From an uncultured Ruminococcus sp. (GTDB taxonomy: Bacteria > Bacillota > Clostridia > Oscillospirales > Ruminococcaceae), in the NCBI GenBank assembly GCA_910579955.1, contig CAJTWE010000026.1, forward strand, positions 1 to 39,291: a stretch of DNA of 39,291 nt. Reading direction: 5' to 3'. Below are positions 8,850-16,928 of the stretch, piece by piece. Each line of letters opens with the position of its first letter. Position 1 is the stretch's first letter. A model generated the notes under the pieces. That model was not told the DNA's origin. It did not search any database and was given only the letters and a program-made list of their open reading frames with translations. Position numbers and translations under genes: made by a program.

Positions 8850-9140
8850 ATGCCGAAACAGTATAAGCTCCTCAATGCCAATGGAGAAATCTATCTGTCC
8901 GATACTCCCGGCATATTCGGTGGAAACGGAAAGCTGAAAATCTATGGTCGATTAGATTGCTATTCTGCACTATCAACAATCAAGAGATTCCCTGGTAGCT
9001 ACGAGAAAAGCCGTGTATTCTTTGCCGATGAAAAGACAGCCCTTGCCGCCGGATATCGTCCGTGTGGAAACTGCTTGAAAGCAAAGTATAAAGAGTACAT
9101 GGCTGATCCAGAGAATTACAGAAAGAAGTTTGGTTTATGA
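8850..9140 (+). CDS. Ada-type zinc-binding domain protein
   Basis: 96 aa, AAGGAG upstream. It matches the metal-binding domain of the Ada methyltransferase: GRLDCYSAL (Cys37) and RVFFADEKTALAAGYRPCGNC (Cys72 and Cys75). In Ada four Cys bind zinc and one accepts a methyl group from DNA phosphotriesters; here I count three clear ligands, and the methyltransferase and AraC domains are absent. Such stand-alone domains are common in Firmicutes. It overlaps the next gene by ATGA, so translation is coupled. A DNA-binding or repair role is an inference from the family. Confidence 0.75.
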   Translation: MPKQYKLLNANGEIYLSDTPGIFGGNGKLKIYGRLDCYSALSTIKRFPGSYEKSRVFFADEKTALAAGYRPCGNCLKAKYKEYMADPENYRKKFGL

Positions 9141-9871
9141 ATATCTTTCACGTTCACACCTACCGCTGCGGTCATGCAGAGAATATTCCTGACGAAGCAT
9201 ATGTGAAAAAGGCGGTCGAACTGGGGGCGGATGAGATTTGGTTTACCGACCATGCACCGTTCTCAGGTAACCCTTTCGGTTCACGTATGAATTATGACGA
9301 GCTGGAGGAATATTTTGATACGCTCAGTTTGCTGAAAAGGAAGTACACAGATATTACGATTCATATCGGGCTTGAAGCGGAGTATTTTCCGCATTTTGAT
9401 GCAGATGGCTACTACAAGCATCTGCGTTCTTTGTCGGAGCTGGAGATGCTCCTGTTGGGGCAACATATGGCACAGATTTCGGATGATCCTCTGGAGTACT
9501 CTTTTTTGAAAAGTACAGAGTTCCTGAATGAAAATGAATACAGGCTGCTCGGAAATGCAATCGTGCAAGGTGTTGAGTCAGGTTATTTCGATGTCATTGC
9601 ACATCCTGATCGCATTTTCCGCAGATGCTCTGTGTGGGATTCGAATATGGAAAATATATCGAATGAGATCATACAGGCGGCAATCAAAGCGGATATTCCG
9701 TTGGAGATGAACCTCTCATCTGTGGAAAATCCAATCAATTACAAGCTTGAATTCTGGCAGCTTGTACCGGACACAGTAAAACGGGTTATAGGTTTTGATG
9801 CCCACTCTTTGTATGAAATGGAATTGAGATATAACAGCATCACCGAGCGATTAAAGAAATTTGAAGAATGA
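9137..9871 (+). CDS. PHP-domain phosphoesterase (histidinol-phosphatase-like)
   Basis: 244 aa. The PHP metal-binding motifs are in order: FHVHTYRCGH (H5, H7), FTDHAPF, GLEAEYFP, GQH, AHPDRI and GFDAHS. This is the HisK-type branch of PHP phosphatases. No histidine biosynthesis genes are nearby and it is translationally coupled to an Ada-type protein, so the substrate is unlikely to be safely called histidinol phosphate; a nucleotide or sugar phosphate is possible. Normal length for a small PHP hydrolase. Confidence 0.8.
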   Translation: MNIFHVHTYRCGHAENIPDEAYVKKAVELGADEIWFTDHAPFSGNPFGSRMNYDELEEYFDTLSLLKRKYTDITIHIGLEAEYFPHFDADGYYKHLRSLSELEMLLLGQHMAQISDDPLEYSFLKSTEFLNENEYRLLGNAIVQGVESGYFDVIAHPDRIFRRCSVWDSNMENISNEIIQAAIKADIPLEMNLSSVENPINYKLEFWQLVPDTVKRVIGFDAHSLYEMELRYNSITERLKKFEE

Positions 9872-9884
9872 GGGAGAGTAAATA

Positions 9885-10109
9885 ATGTCCACAGAACCTA
9901 TCATAGACCGCGATACTTATCGCTCCATAAAGAAGATGTCACGCGAGGAACTGCAAGGCTTCCTCATGCGTTATGCAGAAAATCTAACGAAGGACAGTCC
10001 TGTCATTGACTTGCAGAAACTGGAGCAGGACATCAAGTCTATAAAGGGCATCGGAGAGAAGCGATTGGAAGAGATTATGGTGATAATTGAGAAGCACCTT
10101 GGAGTGTAA
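9885..10109 (+). CDS. Small helix-hairpin-helix protein
   Basis: 74 aa, GGGAGAG ribosome site. The C-terminal third, IKGIGEKRLEEIMVIIEKHL, is a classic HhH DNA-binding motif (h-x-G-I-G-x-x-x). The N-terminal part is helical and charged, with no other domain. Its place between a PHP protein and an AlkZ-related protein suggests a DNA-related role, but a stand-alone HhH gives no catalytic function. Confidence 0.6.
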   Translation: MSTEPIIDRDTYRSIKKMSREELQGFLMRYAENLTKDSPVIDLQKLEQDIKSIKGIGEKRLEEIMVIIEKHLGV

Positions 10110-10114
10110 TAGCT

Positions 10115-10435
10115 ATGATTACAGTAAATCTTTACTACACAGGTACAAACGGAAATGCGAGAGCGTTTGTTCATGAAATGGAATCATCCGGCATTGCAGA
10201 TGCGATAAGGCAAGAACCCGGCAATCTCCGTTACCAATATTTTCAACCGCTTGACGATTCGGAAACGGTATTGCTGATTGATAGCTGGACAGATCAGAAT
10301 GCGATCAATGCACACCACGCTTCGCCGATGATGGCACAGATTGCAGAGCTTCGGAAGAAATACGACCTACACATGCGTGCAGAACGATTTATAAGTGAAG
10401 ATATCGGCGCGGATGAGCAGTATATCAGGAAGTGA
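10115..10435 (+). CDS. ABM-superfamily monooxygenase-like protein
   Basis: 106 aa of the ferredoxin-like ABM fold: MITVNLYYTGTNGNARAFVHEM, then LRYQYFQPLDDSETVLLIDSW, QNAINAHHASPMMAQI and a C-terminal strand ending AERFI. The pattern fits YgiN-like putative quinol monooxygenases. Five bases from its neighbours on both sides, so it is inside a small operon. Substrate unknown. Confidence 0.75.
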   Translation: MITVNLYYTGTNGNARAFVHEMESSGIADAIRQEPGNLRYQYFQPLDDSETVLLIDSWTDQNAINAHHASPMMAQIAELRKKYDLHMRAERFISEDIGADEQYIRK

Positions 10436-10439
10436 TGGT

Positions 10440-11207
10440 ATGGCAAACGAAAACGGGACATGGATTATGCGTGGTCTTGCTTGGGATGATCCGTATAGAA
10501 TACGCACATGGCAGGAGCTTGTAAACTGGATCAATGAGGTCGGGTTTCTGCCATTGTTTGCAAATGAAATTCCGGGCTTTTCTGTGGAGGAGCACGTTTC
10601 GCTGGATTTCTGGTGGACTGGTGACATGGAGCAGGATCCGTGGGAATGGCGAGAGATTATAGCGGCAGACCATACTGTTGCATATGGAAAGTTTTTTGAT
10701 AAGAAGGCTGGTTTTATCAGTCAGGAATGGCTGCCGTATTTTGTCAATTTTCGCCGCAACGGTTATGATTTTGATTCGGCATGGGAGGACGGCAAGGTCA
10801 TCCGGCGAGAGAAACTTATCATGGATATTTTGACCGACACAGATGCTGATGGTGATATTGTCTGGACAGACAAGCAAATACTTACAACAGACCTGAAAAA
10901 GATTGCAGGCTTCGGCAAAGACGGAGAGAAGAATTTTCCCGGCATTACGACAGAACCGATGATGAAACTGTATCTCGTCACAGCAGATTTTCGCAGGCGG
11001 AAGAATAAAAAGGGTATTGAGTACGTAATGGCTGTCTCCGTATTGCTGCCACCAGAAGCGGTGTGGGGCTATGAAGCTGTAACATCAGCATATACTGAAG
11101 AACCGGCGCAGTCATGGCAGAGAATTTGTAATAGAGTAAAGGAAATCTTTCCTCAAACTGAGGATGCTGCAATCATCAGGATGATTGGAAAATGTCCGGA
11201 ATCATAG
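10440..11207 (+). CDS. AlkZ-related protein
   Basis: 255 aa from ATG 10440; an in-frame start 45 bp upstream lies inside the previous gene and is not needed. It carries the conserved blocks I associate with the AlkZ-related family: DDPYRIRTWQELVNWI, EVGFLPLFANEIPGFSVEEH, WWTGDMEQDPWEWRE, AYGKFFDKKAGFISQEWLPY and GYDFDSAW. True AlkZ/YcaQ enzymes are DNA glycosylases that unhook interstrand crosslinks; this family is distant and its activity unproven. The neighbourhood (Ada-type zinc protein, HhH) agrees with DNA repair. Confidence 0.7.
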   Translation: MANENGTWIMRGLAWDDPYRIRTWQELVNWINEVGFLPLFANEIPGFSVEEHVSLDFWWTGDMEQDPWEWREIIAADHTVAYGKFFDKKAGFISQEWLPYFVNFRRNGYDFDSAWEDGKVIRREKLIMDILTDTDADGDIVWTDKQILTTDLKKIAGFGKDGEKNFPGITTEPMMKLYLVTADFRRRKNKKGIEYVMAVSVLLPPEAVWGYEAVTSAYTEEPAQSWQRICNRVKEIFPQTEDAAIIRMIGKCPES

Positions 11208-11249
11208 GAGCATCCAAGGATGTCTATTATATAAATCGGAGGCGGTTTT

Positions 11250-12323
11250 ATGAAAGTACTATTAATTGGCGGAACAGGCACGATCAGCATGGCGATTACG
11301 AGACTGCTTGCAAAAGAAAATCATGAGGTTTATCTTTTGAATCGCGGCAGCAGATTAGCAGAATTGCCCGATAACGTGACGGTTCTGCAATGCGATATCA
11401 ATGATGAAGAAGAGGTCAGCAGAGTAATTGAGGGTATGACTTTCGATGCTGTAGGAGAATTTATTGGCTTTACTATAGAGCAGATTCAGCGTGATGTCCG
11501 TCTGTTTCAGGGCAGAACAAAACAATATCTCTATATCAGTTCTGCATCAGCTTATCAAAAACCTCTTTCCGATCCTGTCATTACGGAAAGTACGCCGCTT
11601 GCCAATCCATATTGGCAGTATTCCAGAGATAAGATCGAATGCGAAGAATATCTGATTAAGCAGTATCGGGAGAACGGATTTCCGGTTACTATTGTCCGTC
11701 CCAGCCATACCTATGACGAGCGCAGCGTTCCCCTTGGCGTTCATGGAAAATTAGGAAGCTGGCAGGTGCTGAAACGTATGATCGAGGGGAAACCGGTCAT
11801 CATTCACGGAGACGGAACTTCTCTGTGGACATTGACACATAACAGCGATTTTGCAAAGGGATATTGAGGACTTGTGGGCAATCTTCATGCGATCGGACAG
11901 GCGTTTCATATCACTTCCGACGAATCTCTGACGTGGAATCAAATTTATCAGATTATCGCCGATGCTCTTGGAGTGGAGCTGAAAGCGGTGCATATTCCGT
12001 CGGATTTCCTTGCATCTGTCAGCGATTATGACTTGACCGGCAGTTTAATCGGGGATAAGGCAAATTCCGTTATATTCGATAACAGCAAGCTGAAACGTGC
12101 AGTGCCTGATTTCACGGCGACAGTCCGTGCAGATCACGGGATTCGTTCTACGATACAGAATATTTTATCACATCCGGAATTGCAGCGTGAAGACGCTGAA
12201 TTTGACCGCTGGTGTGACAAGATTATTGGCAAATTTGAAAAAATCAGGAAGGAACTTACATATGAATACTTTTCAATTTTACAGTCCAACCGAATTCGTA
12301 TTTGGCAAGGGCACGGAAAATAA
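11250..12323 (+). pseudogene. NAD-dependent epimerase/dehydratase (SDR), interrupted by TGA at 11865-11867
   Basis: Starts ATG 11250 after GGAGG. The frame encodes a Rossmann SDR (LLIGGTGTISMAI, then YLYISSASAYQKP and a substrate-binding middle) up to HNSDFAKGY, where TGA 11865-11867 stops it. The same frame resumes at once with GLVGNLHAIGQAFHITSDES and runs to 12323, so this is one gene of about 357 aa with a single nonsense codon. Related proteins usually have a hydrophobic residue, typically Val, at the stop position. The 3' end overlaps the alcohol dehydrogenase by 62 bp. A GTG at 11874 could restart translation, but the product would lack the cofactor domain. Confidence 0.85.
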
Positions 12324-13458
12324 AGCCGGATATTACGTCAAAAAGCACGGCGGTACAAATGTATTGCTGCACTACGGCGGAGGTTCAGCTATCCGCAGCG
12401 GTCTGCTTGACAGGGTGAAGAAATCTCTGGACGAGGAAAATATTGTATACACAGAGCTTGGCGGAGTACAGCCGAATCCGATAGATACCCTTGTTTATAA
12501 AGGAATAGAGATATGCCGTCAGAAGAAAATCGACTTTATTCTTGCAGTCGGAGGCGGTTCTGTCATCGACTCAGCTAAGGCGATCGCTATGGGTGTTCCT
12601 TATGAGGGCGATTTCTGGGACTTTTATTGTGACAAAAGTCCGCAGGTTGCTTTGCCGGTCGCAACTGTTCTGACCATTGCCGCAGCCGGAAGTGAAGGCT
12701 CCGGAGATTCCGTCATTACAAAGGCGGAGGTTGGACTGAAACGTGGTGCAGGCTCTGACCTCATCCGTCCGAAATTCTCGATCATGAATCCGGAGCTGAC
12801 CTGTACCTTGCCTGCATATCAGACCGCCTGCGGTGCGACTGATATTATGGCTCACGTATTTGAACGGTATTTTACCAATACAACAGAGGTCGAGATCACT
12901 GATAGGCTTTGTGAAGCGGTGCTGCTGACGATGATAAAAGAAACGCCCCGTGTAATCGCTGATCCCACAAATTATGAGGCAAGAGCCAATATTATGTGGG
13001 CAGGGACGGTCGCACACACGAATATTGTTGGAGTAGGCAGAGAGCAGGACTGGAACAGTCACGGCATCGAGCATGAGCTGTCCGCACTCTATGACTGCGC
13101 ACATGGCGCAGGGCTTGCAGTCATCATGCCGGCGTGGATGGAGTTTGTATACAAGCATAATGTCTTGCGGTTTGCACAGGCTGCGGTTCGTGTATGGGGC
13201 TGCCAGATGGATTTTGAGCAGCCTGAAAATACAGCAAGAGAGGGGATTATACGATTCCGCAGTTTCCTGAAAAGCATTGGTATGCCGCTGACTTTTGCTG
13301 AGCTAGGTGCAAGAGAAGAGGATATTCCGCAGCTTGTTGAAAAATTCGGAATCGGCAATGGAAAAACAGGCGGCTTTGTGAAATTATCAGGCAGCGATAT
13401 TGAACAGATCTATCGTATTGCCGTGAAGCCAGAGTTAATTAATACTCCACATTTATGA
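12262..13458 (+). CDS. Iron-containing alcohol dehydrogenase (butanol dehydrogenase-like)
   Basis: 398 aa from ATG 12262, with AGGAAGG 9 bp upstream. NAD(P) site GGGSVIDSAKAIA; metal ligands D194, H198, H267 and H281 in GATDIMAH, SHGIEHELSA and CAHGAGLAV, all present. Family members reduce aldehydes to alcohols with NADPH; the BDH/YqhD-like branch fits best. It overlaps the interrupted epimerase, so they were one transcript. Full length and intact. Confidence 0.9.
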   Translation: MNTFQFYSPTEFVFGKGTENKAGYYVKKHGGTNVLLHYGGGSAIRSGLLDRVKKSLDEENIVYTELGGVQPNPIDTLVYKGIEICRQKKIDFILAVGGGSVIDSAKAIAMGVPYEGDFWDFYCDKSPQVALPVATVLTIAAAGSEGSGDSVITKAEVGLKRGAGSDLIRPKFSIMNPELTCTLPAYQTACGATDIMAHVFERYFTNTTEVEITDRLCEAVLLTMIKETPRVIADPTNYEARANIMWAGTVAHTNIVGVGREQDWNSHGIEHELSALYDCAHGAGLAVIMPAWMEFVYKHNVLRFAQAAVRVWGCQMDFEQPENTAREGIIRFRSFLKSIGMPLTFAELGAREEDIPQLVEKFGIGNGKTGGFVKLSGSDIEQIYRIAVKPELINTPHL

Positions 13459-13516
13459 TGTATTGGAGACAGCTTGGGTAAGGTGGCAGCTTGCAAGTAT
13501 GTGAAAGGAGGCATAT

Positions 13517-14281
13517 ATGTTTCACCAAATGAAATTACAAACAGTACCGTTTGAGAAAATAAAAAATGGCGGCAAGACTATCGAATTGAGATTAAACGAT
13601 GAAAAACGTCAAAAGATACAGATTGGTGATTTTATTGAGTTTTCGTGCTTAGATAACCCTGATGATAAAATCCAGACGAGAGTGACAGCCTTACACTGCT
13701 ATGATTCGTTTGCAGAACTATATAGTTCTTTACCAAAAGAAAAACTCGGCTACAATGCATCTGAAACTTCAAGTCCTGACCACATGAACGAATATTATAC
13801 ACGGGATAAGCAGGATAAATACGGTGTTTTGGGTATCGAATTATACCTCACCGACTTACAGAAATTTATTGACGCACAGAATCACGGCTATGGATTCGGC
13901 GAGACATATCAGACAGCTTTAGCAGAGATGAAACGGGGAGAGAAGATCTCTCATTGGATATGGTATGTGTTTCCGCAGATTCAAGGGTTAGAACTCAGCG
14001 GTACTACAGCGTATTTTTCTATTAAAGATTTAGAAGAAGCGAGAGACTACAATGCGCATCCTATCCTCGGTACAAGACTGATAGAGATAACAGAAACTCT
14101 GTTGCATATTGAAACTGACGATCCGATGGCAGTATTCGGATATCCGGATGCTTTTAAGCTGCGTTCCTGTATGACGTTGTTCAAACATGCTGCACCGGAG
14201 CAGGATTTGTTCCAAAAGGTGCTGGATAAGTTCTGCCGTGGGGATGAGGATGAAAAAACTTTGGATATACTCGGATTGTGA
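13517..14281 (+). CDS. ASCH domain fused to DUF1810
   Basis: 254 aa, AAAGGAGG site. Residues 1-112 are an ASCH (PUA-like, RNA or nucleoside-binding) domain: FHQMKLQTVPFEKIKNGGKT, ELRLNDEKR, GDFIEF, YYTRDKQDKYGVLGIEL. Residues 113-254 are DUF1810: LQKFIDAQNHGYGF, ALAEMKRGEKISHWIWYVFP, LGTRLIEITETLL and FGYPDAFKLRSCMTLF. Both occur as separate genes elsewhere. DUF1810 is often found near ADP-ribose-related proteins; the fused function is not known to me. The ATG seems single and the gene intact. Confidence 0.8.
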   Translation: MFHQMKLQTVPFEKIKNGGKTIELRLNDEKRQKIQIGDFIEFSCLDNPDDKIQTRVTALHCYDSFAELYSSLPKEKLGYNASETSSPDHMNEYYTRDKQDKYGVLGIELYLTDLQKFIDAQNHGYGFGETYQTALAEMKRGEKISHWIWYVFPQIQGLELSGTTAYFSIKDLEEARDYNAHPILGTRLIEITETLLHIETDDPMAVFGYPDAFKLRSCMTLFKHAAPEQDLFQKVLDKFCRGDEDEKTLDILGL

Positions 14282-14402
14282 TACATCATGGCTATATGGT
14301 GAGTTGACTTTACAGAAGTGGTTTTCAGGACACTTCCATGTGAATAAGATTGTGAGAGACGATGTGGAGGTTTTGTTAGATGAGGTTGTAACGATTGAAT
14401 AA
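14280..14402 (+). pseudogene. 3' remnant of a calcineurin-like metallophosphoesterase
   Basis: Immediately after the DUF1810 stop, a 40-codon stretch ending at TAA 14402 reads DTSWLYGELTLQKWFSGHFH, then VNKIVRDDVEVLLDEVVTIE. The GHFH block and the closing strand match the C-terminus of metallophosphoesterases (WFCGHxH, then a final I-x-E). There is no start codon or upstream part of the enzyme, so this is a truncated relic left by a deletion that fused into the DUF1810 end. Confidence 0.55.
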
Positions 14403-14486
14403 AATATAATACGGTGGCAAACGTTCGTGTGTGGGAATATTGCCACTGGTGCAAAGAAAATAAAATAGACTGCGAGGAGTGATAGT

Positions 14487-15548
14487 ATGCTGCTGACTTA
14501 TTCAAATGATATGCAGAAGGCTATGGAAATCAAGGCGGAAACTGCCAAAGAGACGGATAAATCCAATACATGGTTTGTTCATACGCTGAAAATCAATCGC
14601 CGGAACTGCGTGATTTTTATGAACACGGCAACGCGATTTTCAATGATTCTCTGGGGATTAAAAGCGACTGATTACAAGAAAATCGACTTCAAGGAGCATC
14701 TTGGAAATCTGCTTCGGGGATATTATATTAATTCTGATATAATTCTTGCATATCTTTTTGACTGCGGAGATATTATAGTTGCCAAAAACAGCGACCGTTC
14801 TGCAACAGCACAGCTTAACCGGAATGCAATAGAACTTAAATATATCCAGGATCATCTTGATAAAGGGAATATATTGCAGATTAATGCGTCAAAATGGCTG
14901 AACAATAGACTTTTCAGCGTTGACGGAAAATACAAGTGCCCGGCAGAAGTTTTCCTTGAAATGCTGAAAAGCAGATATAATGTTCCATTTTATAACATTG
15001 ATATGCTCCGGCTGAAAATAACGCTTGACTATCCTGATTTTGAGATCAGCAGAGAGATCTCACTGCCTGCAAATATGAACTTCTACGGGCTTCATGCAGC
15101 AATACAGAGCTGTTTTAATTGGCAGAATTGTCATCTTTATGAGTTCATAGCATATGGCGAAAACGGCGAACCGGTGATGAGAATAAAATCCGAGTTTGAA
15201 GATGAAGAATTTGGCGATATACCTACAAAGAACGATACAGAATGCAGCGTATATGAGATGCTATGCAAATATGCTGATATGTGGTATATCTACGATATGG
15301 GCGATTACTGGCAGCATAAAATCAAACTGCTTGAAGTCAATAAGGAGTATGAAAACGTCGTGCCGACTTGTTTGAAAGTCACAGGGAAAGCGCCGCCGGA
15401 GGATTGCGGCGGTGTTGGCGGTTATCAGGAACTGCTACAGCAAATTGCAGACGGTGACAAGGAAATGATCGAGTGGGCGAAATCAATGAAATGGGTCGAG
15501 CAGAGCGCAGAGGAAATAAGCAGGAATTTGAAATGGAAATTCAGATGA
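14487..15548 (+). CDS. DUF6933 and pRiA4b ORF-3-like fusion protein
   Basis: 353 aa, AGGAG site. Residues 1-150 fit the DUF6933 type (MLLTYSNDMQKAM, WFVHTLKINRRNCVIFMNTA, RFSMILWGL, ending in a WLNNRLF block). Residues 175-353 fit the plasmid pRiA4b ORF-3/IS1096 passenger family: LRLKITLDYPDFEISREISL, FYGLHAAIQSCFNWQNCHLY, WYIYDMGDYWQHKI, PPEDCGGVGGYQELL. Soluble, no enzyme motif. The family is common in accessory DNA and has no firm function. Confidence 0.75.
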   Translation: MLLTYSNDMQKAMEIKAETAKETDKSNTWFVHTLKINRRNCVIFMNTATRFSMILWGLKATDYKKIDFKEHLGNLLRGYYINSDIILAYLFDCGDIIVAKNSDRSATAQLNRNAIELKYIQDHLDKGNILQINASKWLNNRLFSVDGKYKCPAEVFLEMLKSRYNVPFYNIDMLRLKITLDYPDFEISREISLPANMNFYGLHAAIQSCFNWQNCHLYEFIAYGENGEPVMRIKSEFEDEEFGDIPTKNDTECSVYEMLCKYADMWYIYDMGDYWQHKIKLLEVNKEYENVVPTCLKVTGKAPPEDCGGVGGYQELLQQIADGDKEMIEWAKSMKWVEQSAEEISRNLKWKFR

Positions 15549-15650
15549 TCGGTTTGTATTGTATTGAAAGTGTCAGTTTCAAATATAGAAAGCAAGTATT
15601 CCATGCAAATTCTATATGACGGACAAAGCGAAAACAATCTTCAAAATTCC

Positions 15651-15679
15651 TTGCATTTTCACAGCATTTATGCTATACT
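15651..15679 (+). promoter_or_regulatory. Promoter of the MntA/HepT pair
   Basis: TTGCAT 15651-15656 and TATACT 15674-15679 with a 17-bp spacer. The leader of about 115 nt to ATG 15802 contains a ribosome site (AAAGGAG) followed by a seven-codon frame beginning GTG TCA GAC, which may be a leader peptide or chance. Confidence 0.6.
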
Positions 15680-15801
15680 AAAAGTAGAGATTAAACTGTA
15701 AAAATATAAAAGGAGCGTTCTTGGTGTCAGACATAACACGCCAGTGAGGTAAGAAATCTTATGATTCGGTCAGAAAGCAATTATACAGACAAGGAGATGA
15801 T

Positions 15802-16107
15802 ATGATGTCCGGAACAGTATTAACAATAACTGATATTCAAAGAATAATTAAGCCTCTTGCGGAAAAATATCGCATTTGTGAAGTTTATATTTTTGGATCT
15901 TATGCAAGAAACGAAGCAACGGTTGACAGTGACATTGACTTCTTGATTTTCGGCGGTAAAAATTTTAAGCTTACCTCGATTTTTGCCTTTGCCGAAGAAC
16001 TTCGTATGATTATCCAAAAAGAAATCGATGTATTTGAGATTAATGAGGTCAATAAAGATAGCTTATTTTATGAAACAATAATGAAAGAAAGGGTGAAAGT
16101 TGCTTGA
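15802..16107 (+). CDS. mntA: MntA-type nucleotidyltransferase antitoxin
   Basis: 101 aa, AAGGAG upstream of two consecutive ATGs. Minimal nucleotidyltransferase: FGSYARNEAT...SDIDFLIF gives the G-S-x10-D-x-D signature (S33, D44, D46). In characterised MntA/HepT pairs the antitoxin AMPylates a Tyr near the HEPN active site and neutralises it. The next gene is the HEPN partner, with overlapping stop and start (TTGA). Confidence 0.85.
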   Translation: MMSGTVLTITDIQRIIKPLAEKYRICEVYIFGSYARNEATVDSDIDFLIFGGKNFKLTSIFAFAEELRMIIQKEIDVFEINEVNKDSLFYETIMKERVKVA

Positions 16108-16460
16108 AATATTCCGATGAACAAAGGCTGCAGAAAATTTTCGATAATTCTGAAAAGTTGCTATCCTACATTTCTGAGCATAATGTAACAAAAGAGCAGC
16201 TTTTGAATGACTATTCTCTGCAATGGCTTGTCACAACGCCACTTTATAATATTGGTGAACACGTTTACAGGATCTCTGCTGAATACAAAAATCTTCATAC
16301 TGATATTCCTTGGCTGATGATAGCTGGATTACGGCATAGATTAGTTCACGACTATGATGGTACGAACTGGAATATTATATCAGAAGTTGTATTCAATGAA
16401 CTGCCTGAACTTACAGAAAAAATAAAATTACTATTAGAAAATAGCAACCAAATTCTTTGA
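16104..16460 (+). CDS. hepT: HepT-like HEPN RNase toxin
   Basis: 118 aa. Starts with TTG at 16104 inside the TTGA overlap with mntA, so translation is coupled. The HEPN active site R-x4-H-x-Y is complete: R77, H82 and Y84 in GLRHRLVHDY. Helical throughout, normal length. Known role of the family: ribonuclease toxin, controlled by MntA-type nucleotidylation of the motif Tyr; often part of defence islands. Confidence 0.85.
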   Translation: MKYSDEQRLQKIFDNSEKLLSYISEHNVTKEQLLNDYSLQWLVTTPLYNIGEHVYRISAEYKNLHTDIPWLMIAGLRHRLVHDYDGTNWNIISEVVFNELPELTEKIKLLLENSNQIL

Positions 16461-16476
16461 TAATGCGGTGAGTACG

Positions 16477-16590
16477 ATGAAAATGTGGATGGAGCTTATC
16501 AGAGCCGATGCTCTGAAAGAAGCTCTTGAGAGTATGATCAAGAATGGAATCAGTGAAGAACAGGCTAAAAAAATCCTCGGATTAGCATAA
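16477..16590 (+). CDS. Small protein, 37 aa
   Basis: ATG 16477 (or in-frame GTG 16468) to TAA 16590, just 16 bp after hepT and just before an intrinsic terminator. It reads MKMWMELIRADALKEALESM then IKNGISEEQAKKILGLA, a compact helix-turn-helix-like sequence with the composition of a real protein. It could be a third component of the toxin-antitoxin operon; no family is recognised. Confidence 0.5.
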   Translation: MKMWMELIRADALKEALESMIKNGISEEQAKKILGLA

Positions 16591-16597
16591 CATACCA

Positions 16598-16631
16598 CGC
16601 CCCGTCAGATTATTTGCCGGGGCGATTTTTT
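16598..16631 (+). terminator. Intrinsic terminator after mntA-hepT
   Basis: Perfect 7-bp GC stem CGCCCCG / CGGGGCG with a 13-base loop, followed by A and six T residues (626-631). It ends the toxin-antitoxin transcript and faces the convergent XRE gene. Confidence 0.85.
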
Positions 16632-16636
16632 GACGG

Positions 16637-16873
16637 TCAGATTCCGTTTTTTCTGGGATAAGGCTCATTATGATTTGTGATCCCAAGCAGATAATCCACG
16701 CTGGTATCGTAATATTCAGCTAATCTAATCAGCTGCTCCAGCGGAATTTCCGTGGTATGGGATTCATATCGTGAGTAGGTCTGCTGCGAGCATCCCAGCA
16801 GTTTCGCCATTTCAGCTTGGGACATTTCCGATTTTTCACGCAGTTCCCGTAGTTTTAGATGCAGTTCAGCCAT
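16637..16873 (-). CDS. XRE-family helix-turn-helix regulator
   Basis: 78 aa, ATG at 16873, GGAGG at 16882-16886. Cro/C1-type HTH in residues 6-62: LRELREKSEMSQAEMAKLLG, CSQQTYSRYESHTTEIPLEQ, then LIRLAEYYDTSVDYLLG. A stand-alone HTH with no other domain. It is divergent from the tyrosine recombinase, and palindromes lie in the shared intergenic region, so it probably regulates itself and the recombinase or EPS operon (inference). Confidence 0.85.
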   Translation of the reverse strand: MAELHLKLRELREKSEMSQAEMAKLLGCSQQTYSRYESHTTEIPLEQLIRLAEYYDTSVDYLLGITNHNEPYPRKNGI

Positions 16874-16894
16874 TTTATCATCCTCCCTGATGCT

Positions 16895-16924
16895 ATTATA
16901 TCATACTCAGAAATTGAATGTCAA
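16895..16924 (-). promoter_or_regulatory. Promoter of the XRE gene
   Basis: On the minus strand TTGACA (16924-16919) and TATAAT (16900-16895) are both consensus, with an 18-bp spacer. It reads leftward into the regulator. Confidence 0.8.
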
Positions 16925-16928
16925 GCCT

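Noticed and set aside
7738..11867. Alternative genetic code (TAG or TGA reassigned)
   Set aside because: Several intact genes in the window end at TGA or TAG in the expected places, so both act as stops.
12571..13158. Minus-strand frame of 195 codons opposite the alcohol dehydrogenase
   Set aside because: The plus strand encodes intact metal-binding motifs; the antisense composition is not protein-like.
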